Numbered from the stretch's first letter, positions 30,877 through 41,928 are shown. The stretch: 64,000 bases of DNA from Streptomyces sp. TLI_146 (GCF_002846415.1 NZ_PJMX01000001.1:3410001-3474000); one strand, 5' to 3'. Notes: generated by a model not told the origin, from the letters alone. Made by a program: numbers and translations.

Positions 30877-32109
30877 ATGCCCCAGCAGCAATGCCCGTTC
30901 GCCATCGACGCCGCCGGTACCGACATCCACGGCGAGATCGCCCGCATCCGCGAGCACGGCCCGGTCGCCCGGATCGAGCTGCCGGGCGGCGTGGCCGCCT
31001 GGTCGGTGACCAGCGCCGACGCCGCCAAGAGCCTGATGACCGACCCGCGCGTCTCCAAGGACGCCGAGCGGCACTGGCCCGCCTGGATCAACGGCGAGAT
31101 CCCCCGGACCTGGCCGCTCGCCATCTGGATATCGGTCCGCAGCATGATCACCGCGTACGGCGAGGAGCACAGCCGGCTGCGCAAGCTGACGTCCAGGGCG
31201 TTCACCGCGCGCCAGACGGCCGCGCTGCGCCCGACGATCGAGCAGATCGTCTCCGACCTTCTCGACAAGCTCGCGGACACCCCGCAGGGCCAGCCGGTCG
31301 ATCTGCGCAAGGCGTTCGCGAGCCCGCTGCCCGTCCAGGTGATCTGCGAGCTCTTCGGCGTCCCGGAGAGCGCCCGCGACCGGCTCTGCCGCCTCATCGA
31401 CATCACCTTCCTCACCGAGGTGACCGCCGAGGAGGCCGAGGCGACCGGGCGCGAACTGTACGCGGCGCTCAACGAGTTCATCGCCTTCAAGCGCGCCAAC
31501 CCCGGCAACGACATGACCACCGACCTGATCGCCACCCGCGACGAGAGCGACGGCAGCGGTCTGACCGAGGTCGAGCTCGTGGACACCCTGCTGCTGATGA
31601 TCTCGGCCGGGTTCGAGACCGTGGTCAATCTGATCGACCAGGCCGCGTACGCGCTGCTCACCCACCCCGAGGAGCTGGCGCGCGTGCGGCGCGGCGAGGT
31701 CGCCTGGGAGGACGTGGTCGAGGAGACCCTGCGCTGGGAGCCGCCGGCGGCCCATGTGCCGCTGCGGTACGCCGTGGAGGACATCGAGATCGGCGGCGTG
31801 GTGATCCCCCAGGGCGAGCCGATCCTGGTCGCGCTCGCCGGGCCCGGCCGCGACCCCGAGGTGCACGGCGAGGACGCCGACCGCTTCGACCCGTCGCGCC
31901 CGCTGCGCCGCGAGCACCTGGCGTTCGGGCACGGCGTCCACTTCTGCCTGGGGGCGCCGCTGGCCCGCCTGGAGGCGACGGCGGCGCTGTCGGCCCTCTT
32001 CGAGCGCTTCCCGGACCTGGCCCTCGCCGCCCCGGGCGAACAGCTCGCCCAGCTCCCGTCGTTCATCTCCAACGGCCACCGGGAACTGCCGCTCCTGCTG
32101 AACGGCTGA
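30877..32109 (+). CDS. Cytochrome P450 (CYP107-like)
   Basis: 410 residues. The I-helix oxygen motif is [12 protein letters not shown] (AGFET), the K-helix is [11 protein letters not shown], and the haem loop [18 protein letters not shown] holds the thiolate Cys357. It is a soluble bacterial class I P450 needing ferredoxin and ferredoxin reductase, neither encoded here. GGAG lies before the ATG. It is convergent with the NmrA-like reductase and AfsA genes across a shared terminator. P450s occur in some butyrolactone and avenolide pathways, so a role in signal tailoring is plausible, as is an unrelated target. Confidence 0.93.
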   Translation: MPQQQCPFAIDAAGTDIHGEIARIREHGPVARIELPGGVAAWSVTSADAAKSLMTDPRVSKDAERHWPAWINGEIPRTWPLAIWISVRSMITAYGEEHSRLRKLTSRAFTARQTAALRPTIEQIVSDLLDKLADTPQGQPVDLRKAFASPLPVQVICELFGVPESARDRLCRLIDITFLTEVTAEEAEATGRELYAALNEFIAFKRANPGNDMTTDLIATRDESDGSGLTEVELVDTLLLMISAGFETVVNLIDQAAYALLTHPEELARVRRGEVAWEDVVEETLRWEPPAAHVPLRYAVEDIEIGGVVIPQGEPILVALAGPGRDPEVHGEDADRFDPSRPLRREHLAFGHGVHFCLGAPLARLEATAALSALFERFPDLALAAPGEQLAQLPSFISNGHRELPLLLNG

Positions 32110-32116
32110 CGGACGC

Positions 32117-32150
32117 AGGGGCCTTGCCGGACACTTCCGGCAAGGCCCCT
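32117..32150. terminator. Bidirectional terminator between P450 and reductase genes
   Basis: AGGGGCCTTGCCGGA pairs perfectly with TCCGGCAAGGCCCCT across CACT. It lies 8 bases past the P450 stop and 41 before the stop of the convergent reductase gene. Confidence 0.8.
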
Positions 32151-32190
32151 TACGTACGTAGTACGTGTACGAACGGCTGGGGTACGCGGC

Positions 32191-33036
32191 TCAGGCGAAG
32201 GCAGCCGCGTGGTCGCGGGCCCACTCGGCGTACGAGCGCGCGGGGCGGCCCGTCAGCTCCTGGAACGTGGGCGACACCTCGGCCTTCGCCCCGGCCCGCT
32301 GGCGCTCGGCGCTGTGCAGCAACGCCTCGGCCACCGGCTGCGGATAGCGCGCCAGCAGCGCGGCACGCGCGCGTTCGGGGCCCAGCTCCTCAAACCGGAG
32401 CGGCCTGCCCAGGGCGTCGCCGAGGAGCGCGGTCTGCTCGGCGGCGGTGACGGCCGCGGGGCCCGAGAGCGCGTACGCGCGGCCTTCGTGGGCGCCCGGC
32501 TCGGTGAGTGCCAGCGCCGCCGCCTCGGCGATGTCGCGCGGGTCCACGGTCGCGTTGGGCGCGTCCCCGTACAGCGCGCGCACCACGCCCTCCTCGCGCA
32601 CCGAGCGCGCCCAGGACAGGGTGTTGGTCATGAACGCGCGGGGCCGCAGCAGGGTCCAGGCGAGCCCAGACTCCCGTACGGCCGTCTCGTTCTCGCGCTG
32701 GCGGGCGGTGATGAGGTCGTCGGCGGCCGGGTCGGTGACGGCCAGCGCGGAGAGCTTGACCAGATGGCGCACCCCGGCGGCGCGGGCCGCCTCCACGAAC
32801 CGGACGTCGTCCCGTTCGCCGATGCTGCCGGTGACCAGGAAGGCCGCCCGTACGCCCTTGAGGGCGCGGTCGAGGCTGTCGCGGTCGGCGTACTCGCCGG
32901 CGACCACCTCGACGGCCGGTCCCGCCACCGCCACCCGTTCCGGCCGTCTGGCCAGGACGCGCAGCGGGTGCTCGGCCGCGAGCAGCCGGGCGACCTCGCC
33001 CCCCACGGTTCCGGTCGCCCCGGTCACCAGAATCAT
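32191..33036 (-). CDS. NmrA-like NAD(P)-dependent reductase
   Basis: 281 residues, an atypical short-chain dehydrogenase. The dinucleotide motif MILVTGATGTVGGEVARLL is at the N-terminus; VKLSALAV and TLLRPRAFMTNTL match the NmrA/NAD(P)H-binding group. There is no classical YxxxK pair, as usual in this group. GAGAAGAGGG precedes the ATG, and only 29 bp separate it from afsA in the same orientation. Reductases next to afsA homologues reduce the butenolide or 6-keto group in butyrolactone synthesis; that role is inferred from position. Confidence 0.88.
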   Translation of the reverse strand: MILVTGATGTVGGEVARLLAAEHPLRVLARRPERVAVAGPAVEVVAGEYADRDSLDRALKGVRAAFLVTGSIGERDDVRFVEAARAAGVRHLVKLSALAVTDPAADDLITARQRENETAVRESGLAWTLLRPRAFMTNTLSWARSVREEGVVRALYGDAPNATVDPRDIAEAAALALTEPGAHEGRAYALSGPAAVTAAEQTALLGDALGRPLRFEELGPERARAALLARYPQPVAEALLHSAERQRAGAKAEVSPTFQELTGRPARSYAEWARDHAAAFA

Positions 33037-33065
33037 CGTCGCCCTCTTCTCCCTTGCCGTACCGG

Positions 33066-34022
33066 TCAGTCGGCGCGCGGCGCCGACAGCGTGGCGAGGA
33101 AGACCAGGCTCTCGTCCTGGTGGCCGGTGACCTGCACACTGGTCATGCCGGGGCGCCGGGGCGCCGCGTCGGTGACCTGTATCCAGCACGGGCTGTCGAA
33201 CTCCGCGTACCGGTGGAACGCTATGTCACCCGCGACCGGGACGACCGGCGCGGGCCCCAGGGCCGCGCTCGCCGCCTGCCGGGCCGCCTCCAGCAGGAGC
33301 ATGCCGGGCACATGGTCGTTGGGGCGCTGGAAGAGCGTGGGGTGTGTGGTGTCCGCCCGCAGCCGCCAGACGCGCTCCTGCGGGCTGGCCGCGAGCACCA
33401 CGTCGGCGGCGCGGCTGCGGCCCGCCAGGTCGGCGGGGACGGGCAGCGGAAGGCATCCGGTGGTGTCGCCGGGGGTCGTGCGGTCGCCGCGCAGCCGCCG
33501 GTAGACGCCCGGGCTCAGGACGCGGGCCTGGCCGGAGCCGGTGGCGACGAGCCGCCCCAGCCGGCGCAGCACCCAGCGGACCTTGAGCCGCGAGAGCTTG
33601 CCGCCGCGCCATTCCAGCCGGGAGAACTCCAGCTCCACGTCGATGAGCGCAGGCTGTCCGCCGACGTCCAACTGCGTGGGATTGGCGGTGTATTCGAGGT
33701 CGGTGAGCATGAAGTGCCAGTCGAGCGGCACCCCGTAGCCCGCGTGCACTATCAGCATCGCGGACTGCCGCATCGTCTCGACGACGAGCAGCGGGTCGTG
33801 CAGATCGCCCGCGACGGGCTCGAAGAAGACATGGTTGTGCGGCCAGTGCGCGGTGACCGAGAACGTGTGCTCGTCACGCTGTCGCCAGCCGTGCGGAAAG
33901 GCGTCGGCGGGCCTGGCCCGATGGACGAGTTCCGGCGATACAGGGTGCGATTGCGTCATGTTGGTGGGCCCGGCACCGGTTATGGGTATGGCGCTGGTCA
34001 ATACTGCTTCTGTTTTGGACAT
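33066..34022 (-). CDS. afsA: AfsA-family gamma-butyrolactone synthase
   Basis: 318 residues with two A-factor biosynthesis hot-dog repeats. The first has HWPHNHVFFEP and DPLLVVETMRQSAMLIVHAG; the second FQRPNDHVPGMLLLEAARQA. AfsA condenses a beta-ketoacyl thioester with dihydroxyacetone phosphate, the key step to A-factor/SCB-type signals. The ATG has GGGGGAG upstream; the long open frame beyond it is antisense to scbR. It is divergent from scbR with an ARE-like site between, as in scbA-scbR loci. It is followed by the NmrA-like reductase, probably co-transcribed. Confidence 0.94.
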   Translation of the reverse strand: MSKTEAVLTSAIPITGAGPTNMTQSHPVSPELVHRARPADAFPHGWRQRDEHTFSVTAHWPHNHVFFEPVAGDLHDPLLVVETMRQSAMLIVHAGYGVPLDWHFMLTDLEYTANPTQLDVGGQPALIDVELEFSRLEWRGGKLSRLKVRWVLRRLGRLVATGSGQARVLSPGVYRRLRGDRTTPGDTTGCLPLPVPADLAGRSRAADVVLAASPQERVWRLRADTTHPTLFQRPNDHVPGMLLLEAARQAASAALGPAPVVPVAGDIAFHRYAEFDSPCWIQVTDAAPRRPGMTSVQVTGHQDESLVFLATLSAPRAD

Positions 34023-34072
34023 GGCTCCCCCCGAGGCATGTACGAAGAACATAGTCCTGCGTCCCACTGTTA

Positions 34073-34097
34073 AGATACAAACTAGACGGTTTTTTTC
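34073..34097. promoter_or_regulatory. ARE-like site in the afsA-scbR intergenic region
   Basis: AGATACAAACTAGACGGTTT followed by TTTTC (34073-34097) has ACAAAC/GTTTTT half-sites around a 6-base centre. The spacing differs from the three AAACC-N8-GGTTT sites in this block. It lies between the divergent afsA and scbR starts, where cognate receptors bind in known afsA/scbR-type loci. No other gene fits in the 140-bp gap. Confidence 0.58.
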
Positions 34098-34164
34098 AAG
34101 CCTGGGGAGCGGGCGGCCCCGAAGTTCACGGCGTCGACACCGCGACGCAACACGAGGAGGCAGC

Positions 34165-34833
34165 GTGGCGAAGCAGGACCGTGCGATCCGCACCAGGAGG
34201 GCGATCCTGGAGGCCGCGGCCATCGTCTTCGAGAAGCAGGGGTTCCAGGCCGCCACGATCACGGACATTCTCAAGATGGCCGGGGTCACCAAGGGCGCGC
34301 TCTACTTCCACTTCCAGTCGAAGGAAGCGCTCGCGCACGGGGTCCTGAACGAGCAGGGCTCCGGCCCCTCGCTGCCGCCGCAGCCCGTCAAGCTCCAGGA
34401 GCTCATCGACTCCGGCTCGGTCCTCGCGCACCGGCTCCGCACCGACCACCTGGTCCGGGCCAGCATCCGGCTCACCCTCGACCAGCAGGCCACCGGGCTC
34501 GACCGCAGCGGCCCGTTCCGGCACTGGAGCGAGGTGAACGTCGAGGTGCTCACGATGGCGCAGCAGCGCGGTGAGCTGATGCCCAACGTGGTCATCTCCG
34601 ACACGGCCGAGCTGTACGTGGGAGCCTTCGCCGGGCTCCAGATGATGTCCCAGACGCTCAGCGACTACCAGGACCTCTCGCACCGCCACTCGGTCCTGCA
34701 GCGTCATGTGATGTCCAGCATCGCCGTGCCGTCGGTGCTCGCGGCCCTGGACTTCTCCGAGGACCGCGGCGCCCGGCTCACCGCCGAGCTGGAGTCGGCG
34801 GCCGTCGCCGAGTGCGCGGCGGCCGCGGTCTGA
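34165..34833 (+). CDS. scbR: Gamma-butyrolactone receptor, ScbR/ArpA-type TetR repressor
   Basis: 222 residues. DNA-binding half QDRAIRTRRAILEAAAIVFE and DILKMAGVTKGALYFHFQSK is near-canonical ScbR. The ligand half keeps RLTLDQQATGLDRSGPFRHW, AELYVGAFAGLQMMSQTLSD and AVPSVLAALDFSEDRGARL, typical of true receptors. GTG with GAGGAGG upstream. In known systems the receptor represses afsA-linked genes and itself until butyrolactone binds. It is divergent from afsA and convergent with uppS at the right edge of the accessory block. Confidence 0.95.
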   Translation: MAKQDRAIRTRRAILEAAAIVFEKQGFQAATITDILKMAGVTKGALYFHFQSKEALAHGVLNEQGSGPSLPPQPVKLQELIDSGSVLAHRLRTDHLVRASIRLTLDQQATGLDRSGPFRHWSEVNVEVLTMAQQRGELMPNVVISDTAELYVGAFAGLQMMSQTLSDYQDLSHRHSVLQRHVMSSIAVPSVLAALDFSEDRGARLTAELESAAVAECAAAAV

Positions 34834-34863
34834 CGACCCGGCCGCCCCGCCCCGGCACGGGAG

Positions 34864-35706
34864 TTACTCGCCCGCCCCGGCACCGTCCTGCCGGGGGATG
34901 TCGAGGTTGGGGACGGCCCCGCCGAAGCGGCGGTCGCGCTGTGCGTACTCCAGGCAGGCCCGCCACAGGTCGCGGCGGTCGAAGTCCGGCCACAGCACGT
35001 CCTGGAACACCATCTCGGCGTAAGCGCTCTGCCAGAGAAGGTAGTTGGAGGTGCGCTGCTCGCCGCTGGGCCGCAGGAACAGGTCCACGTCCGGCATGTC
35101 GGGGTAGTACAGGTACTTGGCGAAGGTCTTCTCGCTGACCTTCGACGGGTCGAGCCGGCCCGCCTTCACGTCCTCGGCGAGCGCCTTCGCGGCGTCGGCG
35201 ATCTCGGCCCGGCCGCCGTAGTTCATGCAGAAGTACAGCGTGAGCCGGTCGTTGTCCTTCGTCTGCTCCTGGGCGACCTGGAGCTCCTTGGCCACCGAGC
35301 GCCACAGCTTGGGCATCCGGCCCACCCAGCGCACCCGGATGCCCAGCTCGTCGAGCTGGTCGCGGGTCTTGCGGATGAAGTCGCGGTTGAAGTTCATCAG
35401 GAAGCGCACCTCGTCGGGCGAGCGCTTCCAGTTCTCGGTGGAGAACGCGTACAGCGAGATCGAGCCGACCCCCATCTCGATCGCGCCCTGGAGCACGTCG
35501 AGGACGCGCTCGGCGCCGACCTTGTGGCCCTCGGTGCGCGGCAGCCCGCGCTCCTTAGCCCAGCGCCCGTTGCCGTCCATGACGACCGCCACGTGCTTGG
35601 GGACCAGCTCGCCGGGGATCTTCGGCGGGCGCGCACCCGAGGGGTGCGGCTCGGGGGTCGTGTACTCGCGCCGGGACCGGCCGCCCAGGATTCCGCGTCG
35701 TGCCAT
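34864..35706 (-). CDS. uppS: Isoprenyl transferase (undecaprenyl diphosphate synthase family)
   Basis: 280 residues, a cis-prenyltransferase that extends FPP with IPP for the cell-wall lipid carrier. The pyrophosphate-binding motif [20 protein letters not shown] has the catalytic Asp44; [13 protein letters not shown] and [20 protein letters not shown] complete the active site. The first 35 residues are an Arg/Pro-rich extension common in streptomycetes. It follows recO by 16 bp in the same direction, as in the usual recO-uppS pair. Streptomycetes usually carry a second paralogue, so the product chain length is not certain. Confidence 0.94.
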   Translation of the reverse strand: MARRGILGGRSRREYTTPEPHPSGARPPKIPGELVPKHVAVVMDGNGRWAKERGLPRTEGHKVGAERVLDVLQGAIEMGVGSISLYAFSTENWKRSPDEVRFLMNFNRDFIRKTRDQLDELGIRVRWVGRMPKLWRSVAKELQVAQEQTKDNDRLTLYFCMNYGGRAEIADAAKALAEDVKAGRLDPSKVSEKTFAKYLYYPDMPDVDLFLRPSGEQRTSNYLLWQSAYAEMVFQDVLWPDFDRRDLWRACLEYAQRDRRFGGAVPNLDIPRQDGAGAGE

Positions 35707-35722
35707 GTGGAGCTCTTCTCCC

Positions 35723-36472
35723 TCAGTTCTTCTCTACGTACCGCAGTGAGCGCAGGCCGCGCTCCAGATGCCAGTGCAGATAGGCCGACACGAGGCCGCT
35801 GCCCTCGCGCACGTGCCTCGGCTCGCTCGCGTCCGCCGTCGCCCAGTCCCCCGTGAGCAGCGCGCTGAGCAGTCCGACCGCCTCCGCAGAGGGTACGACG
35901 CTGCCGGGCACCCGGCAGTCGGCGCAGACCACACCGCCGCCCGCGATCGAGAAGAACCGGTTGGGCCCGTGGATGCCGCACTTCGCGCAGTCCTCGAAGC
36001 TGGGCGCGTAGCCGTTGACGGCGAGCGAGCGCAGCAGGAAGGCGTCGAGGATCAGGTTGGGGGCGTGCTCGCCGCGCGCGAGCGTGCGCAGGGCGCCCAC
36101 GAGCAGCAGGTACTGCTGCACGGCGGGCTCGCCCTCGTGGTCGGTGAACCGTTCCGCCGTCTCCAGCATCGCGGTGCCCGCGGTGTACCGGGCGTAGTCC
36201 GTGACGATCGCGCCACCGTACGGAGCGATGGTCTCACTCTGGGTGCACAACGGCAGGCCGCGCCCGACCAGTTCGCTGCCGCGCGCGAAGAACTGCACGT
36301 CCACGTGCGAGAAGGGCTCCAGCCGGGCCCCGAACTTGGATTTGGTGCGGCGCACCCCGCGGGCGACGGCGCGCACCCGCCCGTGGCCGCGGGTCAGAAG
36401 CGTGATGATCCGGTCGGCCTCACCGAGCTTCTGGGTCCGCAGCACGATGCCGTCGTCCCGGAACAGACTCAT
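35723..36472 (-). CDS. recO: DNA repair protein RecO
   Basis: 249 residues. The N-terminal OB fold is [20 protein letters not shown] with [20 protein letters not shown] zinc site lies in the C-terminal helical part: two Cys in [10 protein letters not shown] and two in VCADCRVPG. RecO loads RecA onto SSB-coated single strands in the RecFOR pathway. It lies 16 bp before uppS and 48 bp after the TerB-domain gene, likely one transcript. The ribosome site is weak. Confidence 0.95.
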   Translation of the reverse strand: MSLFRDDGIVLRTQKLGEADRIITLLTRGHGRVRAVARGVRRTKSKFGARLEPFSHVDVQFFARGSELVGRGLPLCTQSETIAPYGGAIVTDYARYTAGTAMLETAERFTDHEGEPAVQQYLLLVGALRTLARGEHAPNLILDAFLLRSLAVNGYAPSFEDCAKCGIHGPNRFFSIAGGGVVCADCRVPGSVVPSAEAVGLLSALLTGDWATADASEPRHVREGSGLVSAYLHWHLERGLRSLRYVEKN

Positions 36473-36520
36473 GGAGCCATTGTTTCACCGCCGGGAGCGG
36501 CCCCGGTCAGGACGGGTGCT

Positions 36521-37216
36521 TCAGGACGGGGTGCGGGCCGCCGCGAGGAGCCGGGCCACGTCGTCCGCGCACAGCTGGAGCGCGCCGCCCACCGTGGTGA
36601 GGACCTCCCGCTCGGCCGGGCTGTACGGGCCGTCGGCCAGCGCGATACGGGCGCCCTGGAGCAGGATCGACTCCCGGCCGGCCGGGGCGAGGTGCGGGGC
36701 CAGCGGCTCCAGGGACTCGTGCAGCTCGATGGCGAGGGCCGCGCCGCACGGATCGGCCTCGGTGTCGGTGAGGAACCGCCCGGTGTCGGCGGCGAGCGCC
36801 TCGATCAGGGTGATCAGCTGCTCCTCGGTGCAGTCGTCGTACCCGGCGGCGCGGACCGTGGCGGCCGCGGTCGAGGTGACCGTACGGGAGGAGGTGCCGC
36901 CCGCGGCGAGGACGGCGAGGGCGACGGTGTGGACGGCATCGCGCAGCATCGCCGAGAAGCGGGTGGTGGTGGGGTGGTCGAGGGCGTCCGTCCCGAAGTG
37001 GGTCTCGCAGGCCGCGCACTCCACGACGGGCCCGGCGGCCCCGCGCGACAGCAGCGGGACGCCGAGCACGGCCAGGCGCCGACGGCCGGTGCGGCGGCGG
37101 AAGTTGCGGTCGCCCCCGCACTCCGGACAGAAGAACTCCCCGTCCCCGACGGTGGTCCAGGACGTACGGGTCGTCCAGATTCGTTCGAGAATGCCCACGG
37201 CGCGAGGCTTCGTCAC
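36521..37216 (-). CDS. Zinc-ribbon TerB-domain protein
   Basis: About 231 residues. Two CxxC pairs near the N-terminus (FFCPECGGDRN and ECAACETHFGT) form a zinc ribbon. The rest is a helical TerB-like domain with ADGPYSPAEREVLTTVGGAL. TerB proteins are linked to tellurite resistance and metal stress, but this stand-alone form has no Ter neighbours. GTG at 37216 with GAGGA nine bases upstream is preferred over a longer frame. It leads the TerB-recO-uppS unit. Confidence 0.75.
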   Translation of the reverse strand: MTKPRAVGILERIWTTRTSWTTVGDGEFFCPECGGDRNFRRRTGRRRLAVLGVPLLSRGAAGPVVECAACETHFGTDALDHPTTTRFSAMLRDAVHTVALAVLAAGGTSSRTVTSTAAATVRAAGYDDCTEEQLITLIEALAADTGRFLTDTEADPCGAALAIELHESLEPLAPHLAPAGRESILLQGARIALADGPYSPAEREVLTTVGGALQLCADDVARLLAAARTPS

Positions 37217-37344
37217 GTTCTGTCCTCGGCCTTGCACCACCGCGCACCTCCGTAACGGACCGGCAACATTGCCGCGTTGACGTGATGTTAGCCACATCGA
37301 TGATGTGACGTCAGCACCCCGTGGGAAGGAGTGGCGCAAAGACG

Positions 37345-37378
37345 GCGCCCCACCGGCCGCCCGGGGCAGGTGGGGCGC
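37345..37378 (-). terminator. leuA: leuA terminator
   Basis: GCGCCCCACC (37345-37354) pairs with GGTGGGGCGC (37369-37378) around a 14-base loop, 19 bp past the leuA stop. The position and GC stem fit an intrinsic terminator. Confidence 0.65.
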
Positions 37379-37396
37379 GGTGCGGCGCCGGAGGGG

Positions 37397-39193
<1,797 letters not shown>

Positions 39194-39254
39194 TTAGGAC
39201 GGCCGACTGAGTCGAAGCAGCACCAGATCCCGCGGGGAGGGGGTCGGCCTACGA

Positions 39255-39302
39255 CTACAGGCCCTCGCCGCGGCAGCTAAGGAGAAGCAGCCCGAAACGC
39301 AT
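39255..39302 (-). CDS. leuA leader peptide
   Basis: A 15-residue ORF encodes MRFGLLLLSCRGEGL with four Leu codons in a row and ends 88 bp before leuA. Downstream, GGCCGAC and GTCGGCC (39243-39249 with 39201-39207) and GTCC/GGAC can form alternative hairpins in the leuA leader. Ribosome stalling at the Leu run when Leu-tRNA is short would favour read-through. Leucine-rich leaders before leuA are known in actinobacteria. No long U-tract is seen, so the exact mechanism is open. Confidence 0.72.
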   Translation of the reverse strand: MRFGLLLLSCRGEGL

Positions 39303-39372
39303 GATGTGCCGCAGCCTAGCCGAGGGGCGCCGAAAGCGCCGGTCCCGTTTCAGTATGCGGGACGTGGCGGAA

Positions 39373-39399
39373 GGGACCAGGGACCAAAGTCCCTGTCCC
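39373..39399. repeat. Interrupted hairpin between leuA leader and protease gene
   Basis: GGGAC-CA-GGGAC pairs with GTCCC-T-GTCCC around CAAA, with a small bulge. It lies between the divergent leuA leader and M4 protease gene and may be part of either promoter or leader. Its function is unknown. Confidence 0.45.
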
Positions 39400-39487
39400 G
39401 GCCCGCGCGTACCGGCCGCGATGGCTTGGAACCAATCATGGTGGCGAGTAGTGACAGCCTCATGACCCAGTGCCACATTGTCGCGAC

Positions 39488-40549
39488 ATGAACGCGCATA
39501 CGCCCGTCTTCTGCACCATCGTGCCACCCCACGTCCTCGACAAGCTCGTCACCGCCGAGGACCCCGCGCTCTCCGCCATCGCCCGCAAGACGCTCGTCGC
39601 GGACGCCGCCCAGCGCACCGCCCGCCGCCTCACCACCGTGCTCGGCGCACCCGAGGCCGCCCCGCCCGCCGGGGCCGTCGAGGGACAGCCCCACCGCACG
39701 ATCCACGACTGCCGCCACGGCACCGCGCTGCCCGGCCGCAAGGTCCGCGGCGAGGGCGACAAGCCGGTCAAGGACGCCACCGTCAACCGCGCCTACGCCG
39801 GGCTCGGCGCGACCTTCGAGCTCTACCTCAAGGCGTACGGACGCGACTCCATCGACGGCTCCGGAATGCCGCTCGACGCGTCCGTCCACTTCGACGCCGA
39901 CTACAACAACGCCTTCTGGAACGGCGAGCAGATGGTGTTCGGGGACGGCGACGGCCGGATCTTCCTGGACTTCACGATCCCCATCGACGTGATCGGGCAC
40001 GAGCTGACCCACGGCGTCACCCAGCACACGGCGAACCTGACGTACTTCGGCCAGCCGGGCGCGCTCAACGAGTCGATGTCGGACGTCTTCGGCTCGCTGA
40101 TCAAGCAGTACACGCTCGACCAGGATGCCCACCAGGCCGACTGGCTGATCGGCCAGGGCCTGCTCGCCCCCGCCGTGACCGGCACGGCGCTGCGCTCGAT
40201 GAAGGCGCCCGGCACGGCGTACGACGACGACGTGCTCGGCAAGGACCCGCAGCCCGCGACGATGGACCACTACATCACCACGGGCCGCGACAACGGCGGC
40301 GTCCACCTCAACTCCGGCATCCCCAACCACGCCTTCTACCTCGTCGCGGACGCGCTCGGCGGCAAGGCGTGGGAGCGGGCCGGTCAGATCTGGTACGACG
40401 TGCTGACCGGCGGGGAGCTGGGCAAGCAGGCCCTGTTCGCGGACTTCGCCCGGCTCACGGTGGCCGCGGCGCGCGCCCGTTACGGGGAGGGGGCGGAACT
40501 CCAGTCCGTCCTGAAGGCCTGGTCCCAGGTCGGCGTGCCGACCGGCTGA
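39488..40549 (+). CDS. Protealysin-like M4 metallopeptidase
   Basis: 353 residues with no signal peptide. Near the N-terminus CTIVPPHVLDKL resembles the conserved PPxxL motif of the short protealysin-type propeptide. The zinc motif HELTH is at 171-175, followed by GALNESMSDVFGS (third ligand Glu) and the C-terminal NGGVHLNSGIPNHAFYLV with the transition-state His. It is therefore an intracellular thermolysin-fold protease rather than a secreted thermolysin. The gene for an emfourin-type inhibitor follows 31 bp on, almost certainly co-transcribed. GTG 39470 is an alternative start. Confidence 0.92.
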   Translation: MNAHTPVFCTIVPPHVLDKLVTAEDPALSAIARKTLVADAAQRTARRLTTVLGAPEAAPPAGAVEGQPHRTIHDCRHGTALPGRKVRGEGDKPVKDATVNRAYAGLGATFELYLKAYGRDSIDGSGMPLDASVHFDADYNNAFWNGEQMVFGDGDGRIFLDFTIPIDVIGHELTHGVTQHTANLTYFGQPGALNESMSDVFGSLIKQYTLDQDAHQADWLIGQGLLAPAVTGTALRSMKAPGTAYDDDVLGKDPQPATMDHYITTGRDNGGVHLNSGIPNHAFYLVADALGGKAWERAGQIWYDVLTGGELGKQALFADFARLTVAAARARYGEGAELQSVLKAWSQVGVPTG

Positions 40550-40580
40550 CGCGGCGGCGGTGCGCTGCTACACAGGGAGC

Positions 40581-40847
40581 ATGCGCATCCAGGTGACCCG
40601 CACAGGAGGATTCGCCGGCATCGAGCGCCGGGCCGAGGTCGACACCTCGGGCCGGCCCGACGCGGCGGAGTGGCAGGCCCTGGCCGAGGCGGCCCTCGCC
40701 GACGGCCGGGGCGAGCCGTCCCTCGGCGTACCGGACGGCTTCCACTACGAGATCACGGTCGACGGCACCACGGTCCACTGCGCGGACCCGAGCCTGTCCC
40801 CCGCCCAGCGGACGCTGGTGTCACGGGTGCTGAAAGAAGGTGCGTAG
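40581..40847 (+). CDS. Emfourin-type inhibitor of protealysin-like protease
   Basis: 88 residues starting MRIQVTRTGGFAGIERRAEV, the signature of emfourin, the small protein inhibitor first found beside protealysin genes. The remainder (PDGFHYEITVDG, LSPAQRTLVSRVL) fits its compact alpha/beta fold. It lies 31 bp after the protease gene with GGGAG before the ATG. The pair is the standard protease-inhibitor bicistron, so the product probably keeps the protease inactive in the cytoplasm. The inhibition is inferred from family and position. Confidence 0.85.
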   Translation: MRIQVTRTGGFAGIERRAEVDTSGRPDAAEWQALAEAALADGRGEPSLGVPDGFHYEITVDGTTVHCADPSLSPAQRTLVSRVLKEGA

Positions 40848-40876
40848 AGGGTGACCGCCTTGCTTTCATTCACCGC

Positions 40877-41677
40877 ATGACGACCTCTGACGTGGCCCTG
40901 CTGGAACGCTATTACGACGCGGTGCCGCGCACCTCGGCCCGCGCCGAGGACTTCGGTCCGCTGACGCTGTTCGTACGGGAGGGTGTGGGCTGGCCGTTCT
41001 ACGCCCGGCCCACGCTCGGCCACACCGGGCCGGTGTCGGCCGCGGACGTGGACAAGGTGCGGGCGCGCCAGCGGGAGCTGGGGATACCGGAGGCGTTCGA
41101 GTGGGTGGACGAGGTGTCGCCCGGGCTGCGCGCGGCGGTCGAGTCCTCGGGCCTCGCGGTCCACGCCCACCCGCTGATGGTGCTGGCCCCGGACGCGCCC
41201 ACGCCCCCGCCGCACCCGCAGGTCCGCGTCCTGGACGCGGACGACCCCCTGCTCCACGCGGCCCTGGTGGTGCCGCACCTGGCGTTCGCGGCGCCCGGTA
41301 CGGCCGTGGGCGCGCCGGGTCCCGCCGAGCTGGCCGCCGAGATCACGGCCCGGGTGGGCGACGGGCGCGCGCCGCAGGTCGCGGAGCGCATCCGCACCGG
41401 CGCGACGGCGGTCGCGGCGGCCGTCCTCGACGGCCTCCCGCTCTGCTCCGGCATGCACAACCCGGTGGGCCCGGTGACGGAGATCGTGGGCGTCGGCACG
41501 GTGCCGGCGGCGCGGCGGCGGGGGCTGGGGGAGGCGGTGACGTCCGCGCTCGTCGCGGACGCGCGGGCGCGGGGGGCGTCGACGGTGTTCCTGTCGGCGG
41601 GGGACGAGGCGGTGGCGCGGATCTATGGGCGGCTGGGGTTTGTACGGGTGGGGACGGCGCTGATAGCCGAGGGGTGA
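40877..41677 (+). CDS. GNAT-family N-acetyltransferase
   Basis: 266 residues. The acetyl-CoA loop is VGTVPAARRRGLGEAVTSAL, followed by TVFLSAGDEAVARIYGRLGF, typical of GNAT motifs A and B. The first 130 residues form a divergent extra domain, as in many Streptomyces double-GNAT proteins. The ATG lies 29 bp after the inhibitor gene, so it could share that transcript. The substrate is unknown. It is convergent with era across a repeat-rich gap. Confidence 0.85.
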   Translation: MTTSDVALLERYYDAVPRTSARAEDFGPLTLFVREGVGWPFYARPTLGHTGPVSAADVDKVRARQRELGIPEAFEWVDEVSPGLRAAVESSGLAVHAHPLMVLAPDAPTPPPHPQVRVLDADDPLLHAALVVPHLAFAAPGTAVGAPGPAELAAEITARVGDGRAPQVAERIRTGATAVAAAVLDGLPLCSGMHNPVGPVTEIVGVGTVPAARRRGLGEAVTSALVADARARGASTVFLSAGDEAVARIYGRLGFVRVGTALIAEG

Positions 41678-41767
41678 GCCTTTCCCCACCCCGCCCCTTC
41701 CCGGCTGTGAACATGTGCGGCTCCGCCGCGTGGCCTCTGGCGGGCGGCCGGGGTCCCTTGAGTTCGT

Positions 41768-41861
41768 CTGCGGACCGTGCTGGGTTGCTCGCGCAGTTCC
41801 CCGCGCCCCTAGGTAGTTAGGGGCGCGGGGAACTGCGCGCTCAGCCATCTACGGTCCGCAG
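41768..41861. repeat. Dispersed repeat pair 2 (direct 41768-41810, inverted 41819-41861)
   Basis: CTGCGGACCGTGCTGGGTTG through CCGCGCCCCT faces its inverted copy only 8 bases away, so this pair forms one long near-perfect hairpin. It lies between the convergent GNAT and era genes and could terminate both. Confidence 0.8.
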
Positions 41862-41876
41862 ACGAAAGAAGCGGGG

Positions 41877-41928
41877 TGCAGGGGCCGCAGGCCCCGCAAA
41901 AGGGGGCCGGGGGCGTAGCCCCCGGGAG
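41877..41928. repeat. Two GC hairpins of the composite repeat
   Basis: GCAGGGGCCGCAGGCCCCGC and CCGGGGGCGTAGCCCCCGGG are two palindromic hairpins in a row, directly before the era stop. The same double hairpin, nearly identical, occurs at 56115-56162, again next to an inverted copy of the dispersed repeat. They form a composite element. Confidence 0.75.
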
